From contig CAYYDE010000005.1 in the NCBI GenBank assembly GCA_964470525.1, positions 1-64,000 on the forward strand: 64,000 bases of DNA, read 5' to 3'. The stretch comes from CAYYDE01 sp964470525. Its GTDB lineage: Bacteria; Patescibacteriota; Gracilibacteria; BD1-5; UBA6164. Numbering within the stretch: the stretch's first letter is position 1; the number at the start of each line of letters is the position of its first letter. The notes below the pieces were generated by a model that saw only the letters and a program-made list of their open reading frames with translations, was not told the DNA's origin and did not search any database. A program made the translations under genes and the position numbers. Below are positions 1 through 10,397 of this stretch, in pieces.

Positions 1-728
1 TGTACAGGATTTGCTACACAGGCTCCTCAACTCCATGAATATCAACTATTACAATTCACACTTGATGTTTCTGTAACACTAAGAGATCCATTTGCACATC
101 TCAATGTTCCAGTATACAACGTACTTCCATTTGATGGAGTTCCTGTAACTGTTCTTTGCTGAGTTCTTGTTGATCCATTATTCAATTGTGATGTAAGTGT
201 ATATCATCATACACTTGATCATGATGGACAATGTGTGATGATTTCTATACAACTATTCCCACTTTGAGTATATCAAGAGTTACAACTTATATTTGATATT
301 GTTTCAAGACTCATTGTTACAACTCATCCATTACAACTTGCTGTTGATGAATATGTTTGTGTTCCATTAATGATTGATTGATTTCTTGTGAATCATCTTG
401 TTTCATTATGATTCAATGCTGGTACTGTATAACCACTGATAGTTGTTCCCAAACAACTACAAGGTGCAACTTGTACAGATGATGTTGGATGATGTGATAT
501 GAATGCATTCCATTCTGCTGGAGTTTTTAATGGTATAAAAATATTATTTCAGCTTCATATTTTTGTAACTCTTTGACATATATTATGTTTGAATATATTT
601 TTTGGGTCTCATAGTTCATAAAAATCTCCTGTATATTCAAGATTAGTTTGAGTTGCATTTGTTTGTAGTATTCACATCATACTCAGCAGGAAAATTCATA
701 CAATTAGTAGATAGTTTTTCAGAAACAT
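1..728 (-). CDS. Secreted cysteine-rich repeat protein, partial
   Basis: The gene runs off the left edge, so only the N-terminal part (about 242 residues) is seen. The start ATG is at 728. Residues 1-26 form a typical signal segment (MFLKNYLLIVGIFLLSMMG). Downstream the protein is rich in Thr, Ser, Asn, Gly and Cys, with a recurring pattern of the type CNSGYxxSGxxC (seen as CNSGYTQSGNSC and CNSGYSWSGGAC). This resembles repeats of extracellular adhesin or surface proteins. Several UGA codons fall at the Gly positions of these motifs. A secreted surface role is inferred; no enzyme motif is visible. Confidence 0.7.
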
Positions 729-756
729 GCTTGTATTTTTATATTATATTTTTTAA

Positions 757-785
757 AGTATAGTATATAATTTTTCATCTGTCAA
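757..785 (-). promoter_or_regulatory. Sigma70-type promoter for the cysteine-rich protein
   Basis: On the minus strand TTGACA (780-785) and TATACT (757-762) are separated by 17 bp, close to the bacterial consensus and about 30 bases upstream of the ATG at 728. Confidence 0.6.
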
Positions 786-800
786 TCTTTTTTTGATAAT

Positions 801-826
801 AAAAACCTCGCTTTCGCGAGGTTTTT
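801..826 (-). terminator. Rho-independent terminator
   Basis: An 11-bp perfect stem (AAAAACCTCGC / GCGAGGTTTTT) with a TTTC loop lies just beyond the stop of the coiled-coil gene at 842, with a T-rich tail on the minus strand. Confidence 0.85.
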
Positions 827-841
827 ATTTGAAAATTTTTA

Positions 842-2509
842 TTATCTATATTGAGTATTTAGATATTGTAATACTACTTTTTTTACAATCAAAAGCATAT
901 GTCTATTTTTATCACTGAGTTTTCTTTTCAAAAGAATATCAATATTTTTTGAAAAAGTTTCAAGTCTTGCAATATATGTTTTAGAGAATTTTTTCTCCAT
1001 TTGAGGAAAAAGTGCTTGAAGTTGTGTATTTAATTTTGTTACATTTGCATCATATTTTCTAAATTTTACATTTGCTAATTCTACATCTATCAAATATATT
1101 TGAGAATTATTTAAAAGTCTTTTCACTTTATTATCAATGGCAGAAGATTGTAAATATGAATATTTTTCCATATCTTTCTCAAATGCTTGAATTTGTTGTT
1201 GAATATATACAAGATTTCTTGATTTTTGAATATCATCACTAAACAATTTATAACGAATATCAATACTATCAGCTGCAAGCAAAACATTTCTATTTTCTAA
1301 AGCAGTTAACTCAAGTTTTTCTTTTAATTTTAAAAGTACATCATCAGTATATTTTGTATAATTTGCATTATAAAAACGTACCATTTCATTTTCAAGACGA
1401 ATTTTTAAATTTGAAAACGTATTATTTGCAGTAGAATCTCATAAAAGAGTTAAAAGACTTGCATTGATTTCAGTATATTTATCTCTTACAAATCTTACTT
1501 CTGTTAAAGCACCACTATTTGATAATACTTCTGGAGCAATCACATTTGAATTTGCATCAAAATATCTATTTTTCAATGTATTAAAACGAGTATTCAATGA
1601 TGAAATATCAGTATCAGAATGAAGAACTCAATAATTTTGTTCAATATGTGAAGAAAGAGAATTTCTAAAATTTTCTATCAAAATATCTATCAATCTATCA
1701 ATATCAAGTTTATGTGATGATAAAGTTGGGTTTGCTTCAAAGTTTTTATCTCTTATTTCATAAAGAGCACTTGTTAATTTTTCAATATATTTTTTTTGTG
1801 TATCTTGAGAAAATAAACTTAATTCTCCAGCAAATGAAAGATAACTTTCTTGAAACGCATTATATTTTGTATCAAAATCTATTTTTGTACTATATAGAGA
1901 TTCATAAGCAGTATGAAAATCTCTTACAACAGATAATGAAGAAGCATTATTTTCTATTGCAGATTTAATAGTTGATTTATATGTTGCTAAGTTTGTTTTA
2001 TATTTATTTTCTGTAGTAGTAATACTGAGTTGAAATGTCGATTGAAGATTTTTATATGCATCATCTACTTTTTGAATTTGAGATGATAAAATCGTTTTTT
2101 GAGCATCACTGACTGTTGTATATTGATATTGTACATTATCTTTGAGAGATCCAAGAGTTGAGAGTTCTTGCGTTACTTTTGCTGTTATATCAGCTTTGAT
2201 AGCAATAAATTCATTCACAAGATCATTTTTTGAATTTGTAGAAATTTTCCCAAGAGAAACAAGATAATTCAATGTACGAATATCATATCACAAGGTCGTT
2301 ACAGCATCATCATACTCTTTTGAAAGAGCTTGAAGTTTTGTATCAATATCTTGAAGTTTTGCGACTCTAAAATCTCACAAATTTTTCTCAAGTTTAGAAA
2401 TATCTTGCAACAGAGATTCTTTATTTGTAAGAGCAGATACAGATGAAAATTGAGAACAAATTCCAAGTGTAATCACTCCAATAGCAAGAATTTTATTTTT
2501 TGTCATCAT
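842..2509 (-). CDS. Secreted coiled-coil protein of unknown function
   Basis: 555 residues. The start MMTKNKILAIGVITLGIC gives a signal peptide with a likely cleavage after SALT-type residues near 26; a second ATG one codon in is equally possible. The rest is almost entirely helical and charged, with long stretches of Lys, Gln, Glu, Ser and Leu and few Pro or Gly, consistent with extended coiled coils. It ends with TAA. It lies downstream of a solute-binding protein on the same strand and is followed by a strong terminator. I recognise no family. A periplasmic or surface structural role is the simplest inference. Confidence 0.75.
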
Positions 2510-2562
2510 AAAAAATACATTAAAATATAAAATAGCAATAATAAGCTAAAAAGTACTTCCTA

Positions 2563-3888
2563 TTATTCACAAGATGCTCAAAGATTTTGTCATGTAATCA
2601 TCTTTTCACTTACACATAATACTGTTTTTCTTAAATTTTCAAATAAAATTTTACTATTTTTCGTATCATCTAATACTTTTATGAGTTCTGTATCAAACAT
2701 TTGTTTATTTCCTTTATAAAAACTCACTAAGTCAAGGTTTGAATCATAAAAATCTTTATACTTGATTGAATAGCCATCTTTGAGGTTTTGTTCTAATCTC
2801 TGTGTTAACAAAGAAAGACGAGATGGAAAATAATATGGAAAAAGATCTAAATATTTTTTTTGTCCTGCTTCAGAAGCAAAATATTGCATAATACTTTGTG
2901 CAAGTCATAAGTCTTTTGCTTGATTATTGATCACAAAATAATTATAATCAATTGCTAATGCTCAGCTTCATTGTGTATATGTTGGAAATACTGATCCTCT
3001 GAGAAATGAACGATTAAATCATTTTCTATCAATTTCTTCTAACAAACTTGGATATCAAAACAACATATGAATTTGTCATTGACTGAATAAATCTACATTA
3101 TTTTGAGTTCCTGAAAGTCCTTGAGATACAACATCAAATTGATTTACCGCACTCTCATCACCATATAATTGATAACGACCAAGAGATGATACAAATGCAT
3201 TTGCATTATTTGAAGCAAGTGTTTGTCATCCATCTTGAAGAAAAAATTGAGTAATAATATCTGTTGCATTTCTGACAGAACTTCAATTTCAAATTCATAA
3301 AAGCGTTTTTCATTCCTGAGAAAGACGTGTTACAAGATCATTGATATATGACCATGTAGAAATATTTTCCCCTCTGAGTTCTCTAAAATTATAAAACGTT
3401 CCCAAAGGTTGATATCCAAGAGGAATTCCTCTGAGAATTTCCATACTTCATTCTTGTGTTTCAATACTTTGTATCAAATCTTGTGAAAATACTATATCAT
3501 ATTCATTTCTAAATGTATCAACACTCGCAACATCTGGACTTGATGGAAAAAGTTGTGCATCAAAATATTTTCCTTCTGAATTATTCAAGACAAAAATATC
3601 AGGAGCTCTTCCTGTTAAAAATGCTCAAATTAACGCATTATAATATTCATTATAATTTGAAAATCATACGACTTCAATTTGTGTATGAGCATAATTTGGA
3701 AACATTTCTTTAAAACCTTCTAAAAAAGTTTGAAATGTCTCTGTTTTATCAAGTGTCCAAATAGTGAAACCTGAAATATTTGGTTGTTTTGAAATTGTTT
3801 TTTCACCAGAAACTGTTTTTAAAATAATCACAAAAATTAAAACAATTATGATTCCAATCACAGCAAAGATTATTTTGTTTTTATTCAT
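2563..3888 (-). CDS. Extracellular solute-binding protein, ABC sugar-transport type
   Basis: 441 residues. The start MNKNKIIFAVIGIIIVLIF gives an N-terminal hydrophobic anchor or signal, without an obvious lipobox Cys. The following sequence fits the family 1 solute-binding fold: TIWTLDKTETFQTFLEGF (strand and helix opening), a TGRAPDIFVLNN motif typical of the domain I ligand loop, GIPLGYQPLGTFYNF, and an ALAIDYNYFVINNQA segment near the C-terminus. No permease or ATPase gene is next to it, so the transporter partners must be elsewhere or the protein may serve as an orphan sensor. It is 53 bases upstream of the coiled-coil gene and may be cotranscribed with it. Confidence 0.8.
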
Positions 3889-3906
3889 AATAAGAAAATT
3901 TAAAAA

Positions 3907-4221
3907 TTAAATATCAGAAAGCAAATGAAGATGAATATGCATTACTTCTTGTCATCATAGAGTTCCAACATTAAAATGCAATTTATAACCATCTTGTACT
4001 CATAAATCTTTTGCAACTTTCTTTGCCACAAAAAACATTTCTGCAATCACTTCTCTATCTTGATCTTCGAGATCATTGATTGTTGGAATTTCTTTTTTTG
4101 GAATAATGAGAAGATGTGTTTTTGCTTTGGGTGCAATATCTCGAATCACAATAATATTTTCTTGTTCATACACGATCTGTGCAGGAATTTCTCTTTTAAT
4201 AATTTTTGTAAAAATACTCAT
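3907..4221 (-). CDS. hinT: HIT-family nucleotide hydrolase
   Basis: 104 residues, typical of HINT proteins. The start is placed at MSIFTKIIKREIPAQIVYE, which aligns with the usual HIT N-terminus; an upstream in-frame ATG would add 13 residues. The signature histidine triad appears near the C-terminus as MHIHLHLLS, preceded by HFNVGTLGGQEV, where the Gly is encoded by UGA. The family hydrolyses AMP-linked or other nucleoside phosphoramidates. It lies 5 bases behind a small membrane protein gene, so the two are probably one transcript. Confidence 0.9.
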
Positions 4222-4226
4222 AAAAA

Positions 4227-4469
4227 TTAGTAATGAATTAAATTTGTTGATGAAGCTCAATTATTTAGATTTGAGTTTTGCATATATATTTGTGCTAAAA
4301 AGAAAAAACTCATCATATTCAATACTAGAAATATTCAAAGAAAAAACTTTTGATTTCTCATCCATTGCTGAGAAGATAACCTCTGTTTATAAAAAGCTTT
4401 CATTAAAATTAAAGCAGATAAACACACTACCAACATCATTATATGTATTCAAATAAATAAAAAAATCAT
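4227..4469 (-). CDS. Small two-helix membrane protein
   Basis: 80 residues. Only visible when UGA is read as Gly. Two hydrophobic segments, MIFLFIGIHIMMLVVCLS and FFLGIFLVLNMMSFFF, flank a short basic loop (KAFYKQRLSSQQWMRNQK). The stop TAA lies 5 bases before the hinT ATG, which supports a real coding frame in an operon. I recognise no family; membrane location is the only inference. Confidence 0.55.
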
Positions 4470-4549
4470 AAAAATTTTACTTTTAGAAAATATTACTATA
4501 CTGAAAGAAGAGATGTTTCGTAAGAAAATTATAATTTTTTATTATTTTT

Positions 4550-4578
4550 TTGCAAATTTTTAAGTTTTAGTATATAAT
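4550..4578 (+). promoter_or_regulatory. Sigma70-type promoter
   Basis: TTGCAA (4550-4555), 17 bp, TATAAT (4573-4578), with the ATG of the downstream gene 34 bases after the -10 box. Confidence 0.6.
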
Positions 4579-4612
4579 AGAACTCAAGTAGTTTATTTAA
4601 TAAATTCTTTCT

Positions 4613-4987
4613 ATGGCTGAATTAAAACACAACTGAAAAACTTTTTATATATCTGATGATATTCATGCTCAATTTCCAGAGCTTATTAAATTGATTCTTG
4701 CAACAGAATCAATGGATGATGAGGAAAGACAATATTGGTTTGATATTATGCCATCTATGAATGACAATCAAATCGATCGTTTGTTTAATATTTTAGAAAC
4801 TGAAAGAAGAAAACTTGAAGAACTTGAAGTAAAATATCAAGAAGAAATCAAGTCTCTCAATGAAAAACATCTTATAGAATGGCAAGAATTTCAAATGAAA
4901 GATTCAAAAAGAAAAATTGCTGAACAAGAGAAACAAGAAAAAGCAGAAGATCCAGATGAAGTTTTAAATATGCTGAATAATTTATAA
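4613..4987 (+). CDS. Small coiled-coil protein, unknown
   Basis: 124 residues, MAELKHNGKTFYISDDIHAQ at the N-terminus with UGA for the Gly. The first half (residues 1-55) is globular with aspartate/glutamate-rich helices (ESMDDEERQYWFDIMPSM), and residues 56-115 form a highly charged helix (ETERRKLEELEVKYQEEIK) likely to be a coiled coil. It is monocistronic, with its own promoter and terminator. No signal peptide, so cytoplasmic. I know of no named family; a scaffold or regulator role cannot be decided. Confidence 0.75.
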
Positions 4988-5020
4988 AAAATACCTGAAA
5001 ATTTTTTCAGGTATTTTTTT
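4986..5020. terminator. Bidirectional terminator between convergent genes
   Basis: AAAATACCTGAA / TTCAGGTATTTT forms a stem with T-tracts readable on both strands. It ends the plus gene at 4987 and overlaps the TAA (5019-5021) of the minus pilin-like gene. Confidence 0.8.
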
Positions 5021-6125
5021 AGTTTTTTTGACAGATTTTATAAACTTGATCAAATACTATACTATCTCAAACATTAGTACTCCAATTTGAAAGTTTTCCA
5101 ACTTCTGTCCATCAGACTCAACATCTTTCAGGTATAAGAGTTTTGATTCACATAATAATATTTCCTTCACAGATTTTATAAACTTGATCAAATACTATAC
5201 TATCTCAAACATTAGTACTCCTTACTGGAAGATTTCATAAATCTGTAAGTCCATTACAAGTCTCTGGAACAATAGTTTTTACTCTATGAGAAAGGTCTCC
5301 TTCACAAATTTTATAGTCTTGATCAAATACTATACCATCTCAAAGATTAGTACTCCAATTTGAAAGTTTTCCAACTTCTGTCCATCAATTTGTACATGTT
5401 CAAGGCATAATTAATCTAATTTTTTGAGTAAAGCTCGATTCAATTTTTACAAGAGTTGATCCTGTTCCTACCATATCATTAGCTGGATTTGTATCAAAAA
5501 CCACTTTGAGTTCTCACACATTCACTCAATTTGGAAGAGTTCAGGTAAAAGTCTTGAGTTCAATTCCTGTAAAACTTGTCTCATTTCTGAGTTTTTGAAG
5601 TGGTTTATTGATTTCACTTCATGTATTTACCAGTAAAATTCATAATTGAGAACCAACAGAGGTAAAATATCTTTTTGAATAGTCTAAATTTGATGCGTAT
5701 GTTTTTTGTAAAAATGTGGTTTGAGGTTTTTCTAAATATCATCCTACTTGAAAAAGATTTCTATTGAGATTTGTTGAATATGTGAAAAAATTTTTATCTC
5801 ATACATCAACTGGAGTGTTTGAAAATTTTAATAATTGTGCTGTTTTTTCTCAAATTTCTCATTGATATCAAATCGTTACTCAACTACTCAAAAGTGTAAT
5901 TGCATTTTCAGGAAAAGGAAGTTTTCCTGTCTGAACTTGAAAAATCCCAAGTCATTTTTCAATATTTTTCAGAGTTGTCAGCCTGTTTGCATCACGGCTT
6001 GATGCGGAATATCAACTAAAGCTTACAAACGCAACCGTTGCAAGAATTGCAAGAATTGTTATAACAATAATAAGCTCAACAAGGGTAAAAGCTTGGAATA
6101 GTTTTTTATTTTTTAGTATTTTCAT
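5019..6125 (-). CDS. Type IV pilin-like protein with C-terminal tandem repeats
   Basis: 368 residues. The N-terminus MKILKNKKLFQAFTLVELII is a class III prepilin leader: a short basic stretch, then FTLVELIIVITILAILATVAF as the hydrophobic helix. Cleavage would be after Ala rather than the usual Gly. Glu at +5 of the mature protein is present. The middle is a beta-rich head. The last ~140 residues hold three repeats of about 45 residues sharing the patterns TEVGKLSNWSTNVGDSIVF and FDQVYKIC. Such proteins are exported and assembled by type IV pilus or pseudopilus machinery in the inner membrane. No pil genes are nearby, so it is a stand-alone minor pilin or surface adhesin. Confidence 0.85.
5030..5430. 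repeat. Three in-frame tandem repeats of 135-138 bp
   Basis: The blocks start near 5030, 5168 and 5303. They share long identical stretches (for example TTGATCAAATACTATAC in all three) and encode the C-terminal repeats of the pilin-like protein. The first and third blocks also share a TTTGAAAGTTTTCCAACTT stretch that the middle one lacks. Confidence 0.9.
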
Positions 6126-6245
6126 TTCTATTATATTAATAATAATGTAATGTTATTTTAATGTTTTATACATGATTTGTCAAAAGTTTTTTTCTTCTTA
6201 AATTTTTCAAAAAACCAAATCATTTGAGTTTATAAAAAATCTTAC

Positions 6246-6276
6246 AAAAAAACAACTCTTTCGAGTTGTTTTTTTT
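6246..6276 (-). terminator. Terminator of the rpoBC operon
   Basis: Stem ACAACTC / GAGTTGT with TTTC loop, flanked by long A and T runs, directly after the rpoC stop at 6278. Confidence 0.85.
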
Positions 6277-6277
6277 G

Positions 6278-9200
6278 TTAGAATTCAGAATTTTCTTCCA
6301 TTTGAATCAATACTTTTTCAAGATGTTCATGAGATAAATCCACTCATTCATCATCTGGATCAAAATACATATTATCTTCATCAATATCTTCTTGAGTTTG
6401 AAGTCCATTGATTTTTCTGTATTGTTTTCCGGCTGGAATCAATCTCCCAATAATAACGTTTTCTTTCAATTCTTTCAATTTATCAATTTTTCCACTCACT
6501 GATCATTCAACAAGTACTCTCACTGTTTCTTGAAACGAAGCAGCAGAAAGCCATGAATCAGTATAAAGAGAAATTTTTGTAATTCAAAGAAGAAGTCTTT
6601 CTGCAATTGGAGCTGATTTTCCATCAGAAAGAAGTTTATTTTTCTCATTATCATATCTGATAATATCAACAATATCTCATGGGAAAAATTCACTATCTCA
6701 TTTATCAAGAATTCTCACTCTTGAGAACATTTGTCTTACAATAAGCTCGATATGTTTTGAGTTTACTGTTTGTCATTGAGAAGCATAAATTGCTTTAATT
6801 TCATTTACAATATATTCTTGTGTTTTTAAAATTCCAGCTACTTCCATCAATTTTGCAAGATTGATATGTCATTCTGTCAATCTTTGACCTTTTGTAACAT
6901 TTGTTCCTGATTTTGCAAGAATATTCATACCAAATGCTACTTCAAATTCATGAGTTCTTGGTTCTTTATCTTTTACAATAATTCTTCATGCTTCAATTTT
7001 TTTCACAATTCCAGCATGAGCAGCAATAATTTTTCATTTATCTTTTGTAGATTTTGCAATTACTTGTCTTTCTTTCACGTCTTGTCATTCTTTTACTTGT
7101 ATTGCATAATCTTCTAAGAATAAGTATTCTTCTTCTTGTAATTCAGATGCTGTAATACGTACAAGATTTGATTTTTCTGTTTGAGTAATACGAATTTCTC
7201 CATCCAAATGTGCAATTGCTGCTGGATTTTTTGGAGATCTTGCTTCAAATAACTCTTCAATTCTTGCTAAACCTTGCGACATGTCTCATCCTTCTTTTAC
7301 TACTCATCCAGAGTGGAAAGTACGCATTGTTAATTGTGTTCCAGGTTCTCCAATAGATTGTGCAGCAATAACCCCAACTGGAGTACCATCTTCTACAATT
7401 TTATTCAACCCAAGATCAAGTCAATAACATTTTTTACATACTCATCCTTCTGTATCACAAGTGAGAACAGAACGAATATTTACTTCTTGAACAATATTTT
7501 TATTCAATACATCAAGTACTGCTTTATCGATAGTAGTTCCAGCTGATAGAACAACTTTTCCTTTCCCATCTTTTACATCACTTGCAAGAGTTTTTCCATA
7601 TACTCTATCTTCAAAACTTTCACTAAATCCTCATTGTGATTCTCTGTATACTGTTTTATAATGAAGTGTATGACAATCTTCTTCTTTTACAATAATATTT
7701 TGAGCAGCATCTACAAGTCTTCTTGTAAGATATCATGATTGTGCTGTTTTTAAAGCCGTATCAGATTTCCCTTTTCTTCATCCATGTGTTGCAATAAAAT
7801 ATTCCAAAGTTGAAAATCATTCTTTCAGAGTTGATTTAATTGGAAGCTCAATAGTTTTCCCTGTAGTTGAAGCTACAAGTCATTTCATACCACACAATTG
7901 TGTAATATTTCACCAATTTCATCTTGCTCAAGAATCAATAAAGTTAAAAATATGATTTTCTTTTCCAAAAAGAGGTTTCATTTCAGCTTCAATAACTTTT
8001 TTAACTTCAGCCCAAATAGCAACTGATTGTTGATATTTTTCATCATTTGTTAAAAATCCATGCCAATATTTCTTTTGAATATATTTTACTTTATCATCAG
8101 CTGCTTTTAATAAATCTTTTTTATTTTCTGGACTTGTCATATCAAATGCAGAAATAGAAAGTCATGAAAGTGTTGAATATTTGTATCAAAAATTTTTGAT
8201 ATTATCTACAAATTTTGCTGTAATTTCCGACCCAAGTTTTTCAAAAGATTCTGAAAGAAGTCTTTTAATTACTCATTTTTTCAAAACTTCATTGACAAAT
8301 CCAAGTCATTCTGGCACAATTTGATTAAATAAAAGTCTTCCATAAGTAGTATCAATAATTTTTCCATCAACCCTTACTTTTACAAAAGCTCTCAAATCTA
8401 CAGCTTCTGCGTCATATGCTTGTTCTAAGTCAGTAAGAGAAGCAAAAATTTGTCCTGTTCCTGAAGCATTTTCAGCAATTTGTGTTAAATAATAACATCC
8501 TAAAATCATATCTTGAGAAGGAGCCACAATTGGTTCTCCTGAAGCTGGTGAAAGAAGGTTTTTTGAAGTTACCATCAATTCTCTTGCTTCTTTTTGAGCA
8601 GCTTCCGTAATTGGAAGATGAACTGCCATTTGATCTCCATCGAAATCCGCATTAAATGCCGTACATGTTAATGGATGAAGACGAATTGCCTTTCCATCAA
8701 TAAGTACTGGACGGAATGCTTGAATAGAAAGTCTATGAAGCGTTGGTGCTCTGTTTAAAAGTACATACTTTCCAGCAATAACTTCATCAAGTGCATCCCA
8801 TACTTCTTTTCCTCATTCTTCAATAATTTTTTCAGCATGTTTCACATTATACACTACTCCATCTTCAATAAGTTTTCCAATAACAAATGGTTTAAATAAA
8901 GTTAAAGCCATAGTTTTTGGTAACCCACATTCATCTATTTTAAGATCTGGTCCAACAACAATAACTGAACGTCCTGAATAGTCAACACGTTTCCCAAGAA
9001 GATTTTGTCTGAAACGTCCTTGTTTCCCTTTCAGTACTTCTGTAAGAGATTTCAGTGCTTTTTTATTTGCAGAAACAAATCCACTTCTTGAAGTTCTTGT
9101 TTCTCCAGTAATAAGCATATCTACTGATTCTTGAAGCATTCTTTTTTCATTTTTCAGAATTACATCTGGAGCTCCAAGTTCAATAAGTTTTTTCAAACGA

Positions 9201-10303
9201 TTATTTCTGTTAATTACTCTTCTATAGAGATCATTCAAATCAGAACTTGCAAATCTTCAACCATCAAGTTGAATCATTGGTCTCAAATCTGGTGGAATAA
9301 TTGGAAGAGCTTCCAAGATAAACCATTCTGGTCTTTGTCCTGATTTTAAAAGATTTGAAGCAAGTTTAATTTTTTGTAAGATTTTTTTCTTTTTAATTTG
9401 TGTTGCACGTCTGAGTTCATCTTGTTGATCTTTAATAAATTGTTCAAGATCAATTCTTTCAAGAAGTCTTTTCAAATATTCCGCACCAGTTCCTCCGGCA
9501 AATACATGAGGAAATTTATCTCTCAGAACTCTATAATCAAGTTCTCAAATAACCTCTCCTACACCAAGAAGTTTTAATTTTGATCTAAGATCTTCAAATT
9601 CAAAAGTAAGGTCATCAATTTTTTTCAATAAAGCAGCTTCTATTGCTACAAATTCTTTTTCTTTAAGCTCTTTTGCTTCAAGTCTGATTCTTGTTTCATT
9701 GAGTTCTTTTTGAACTTCTTTTTGAAGTTCTACTTTTGAAACTTTATATGTATCTTCAAGATTTTTATTTGCTTCTTTGAGTTGATCTTCATATACATCT
9801 GTAATGATGTACGATGCAAAATATACAACTTGTTCAAGTTTTTTTACTGGAAGATCTAAAAGCAATCCAATTCTTGATGGAACTGATTTCAAAAACCAAG
9901 TATGTGCAATTGGAGCATAAAGATCAATATGAGCCATTCTTTCTCTTCTTACTGAAGATTTTGTAACTTCTACTCAACATCTTTCACACACGACTCCTTT
10001 ATAACGGATTCTTTTATATTTTCCACATGCACATTCATAATTTTTTCTTGGACCAAAAATTTGTTCACAAAAGAGTCCACCTCTTTCTGGTCTTTGTGTT
10101 CTATAGTTAATCGTTTCAGAAATAAGCACTTTTCCGTATGATAAGGCTCTAATTTGTTCTGGGCTTGCTATTCCAAGCGAAATTCATGCAAGATTATCAA
10201 GATTTTTTCCTTTGGTAATATCTCTTTTTCAGATATTTTTACTAATTTCAGAAAAATCTGTAATTTTGTCATTTAAAAAATTATCAAGATTTTTGTCAAA
10301 CAT
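6278..10303 (-). CDS. rpoC: DNA-directed RNA polymerase subunit beta'
   Basis: 1341 residues, a normal bacterial length without the large lineage insertions of proteobacteria. The N-terminal zinc-binding cysteines are present (ECACGKYKRIRYKGVVCERC, about residues 87-106). The active-site magnesium motif NADFDGDQMAVHLP lies around residues 550-563, with bridge-helix and trigger-loop segments downstream (QSIGEPGTQLTMRTF-type sequence around 7280-7400). The ATG at 10303 opens MFDKNLDNFLNDKITDF. UGA codons encode several conserved Gly. Cotranscribed with rpoB, 94 bases upstream. Confidence 0.97.
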
Positions 10304-10338
10304 TTTTTGATGAGTTAAGAGTTAAAACCTTACTCCAA

Positions 10339-10367
10339 CCCTCTTTCTTCCTTTTTTAGAAAGAGGG
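10339..10367 (-). other. Intercistronic hairpin between rpoB and rpoC
   Basis: CCCTCTTTCT / AGAAAGAGGG forms a 10-bp perfect stem with a 9-base loop in the 94-bp rpoB-rpoC gap. There is no clean T-tract on the minus strand, so it is more likely an RNA-processing or stability element than a terminator. Confidence 0.55.
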
Positions 10368-10397
10368 AGTGAAAGGAATATAATATTTTAATAATGA

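Noticed and set aside
4076..4456. Plus-strand open frame opposite hinT and the small membrane protein
   Set aside because: The minus-strand frames encode a recognisable HIT protein and a spaced partner gene; the plus frame has no features.
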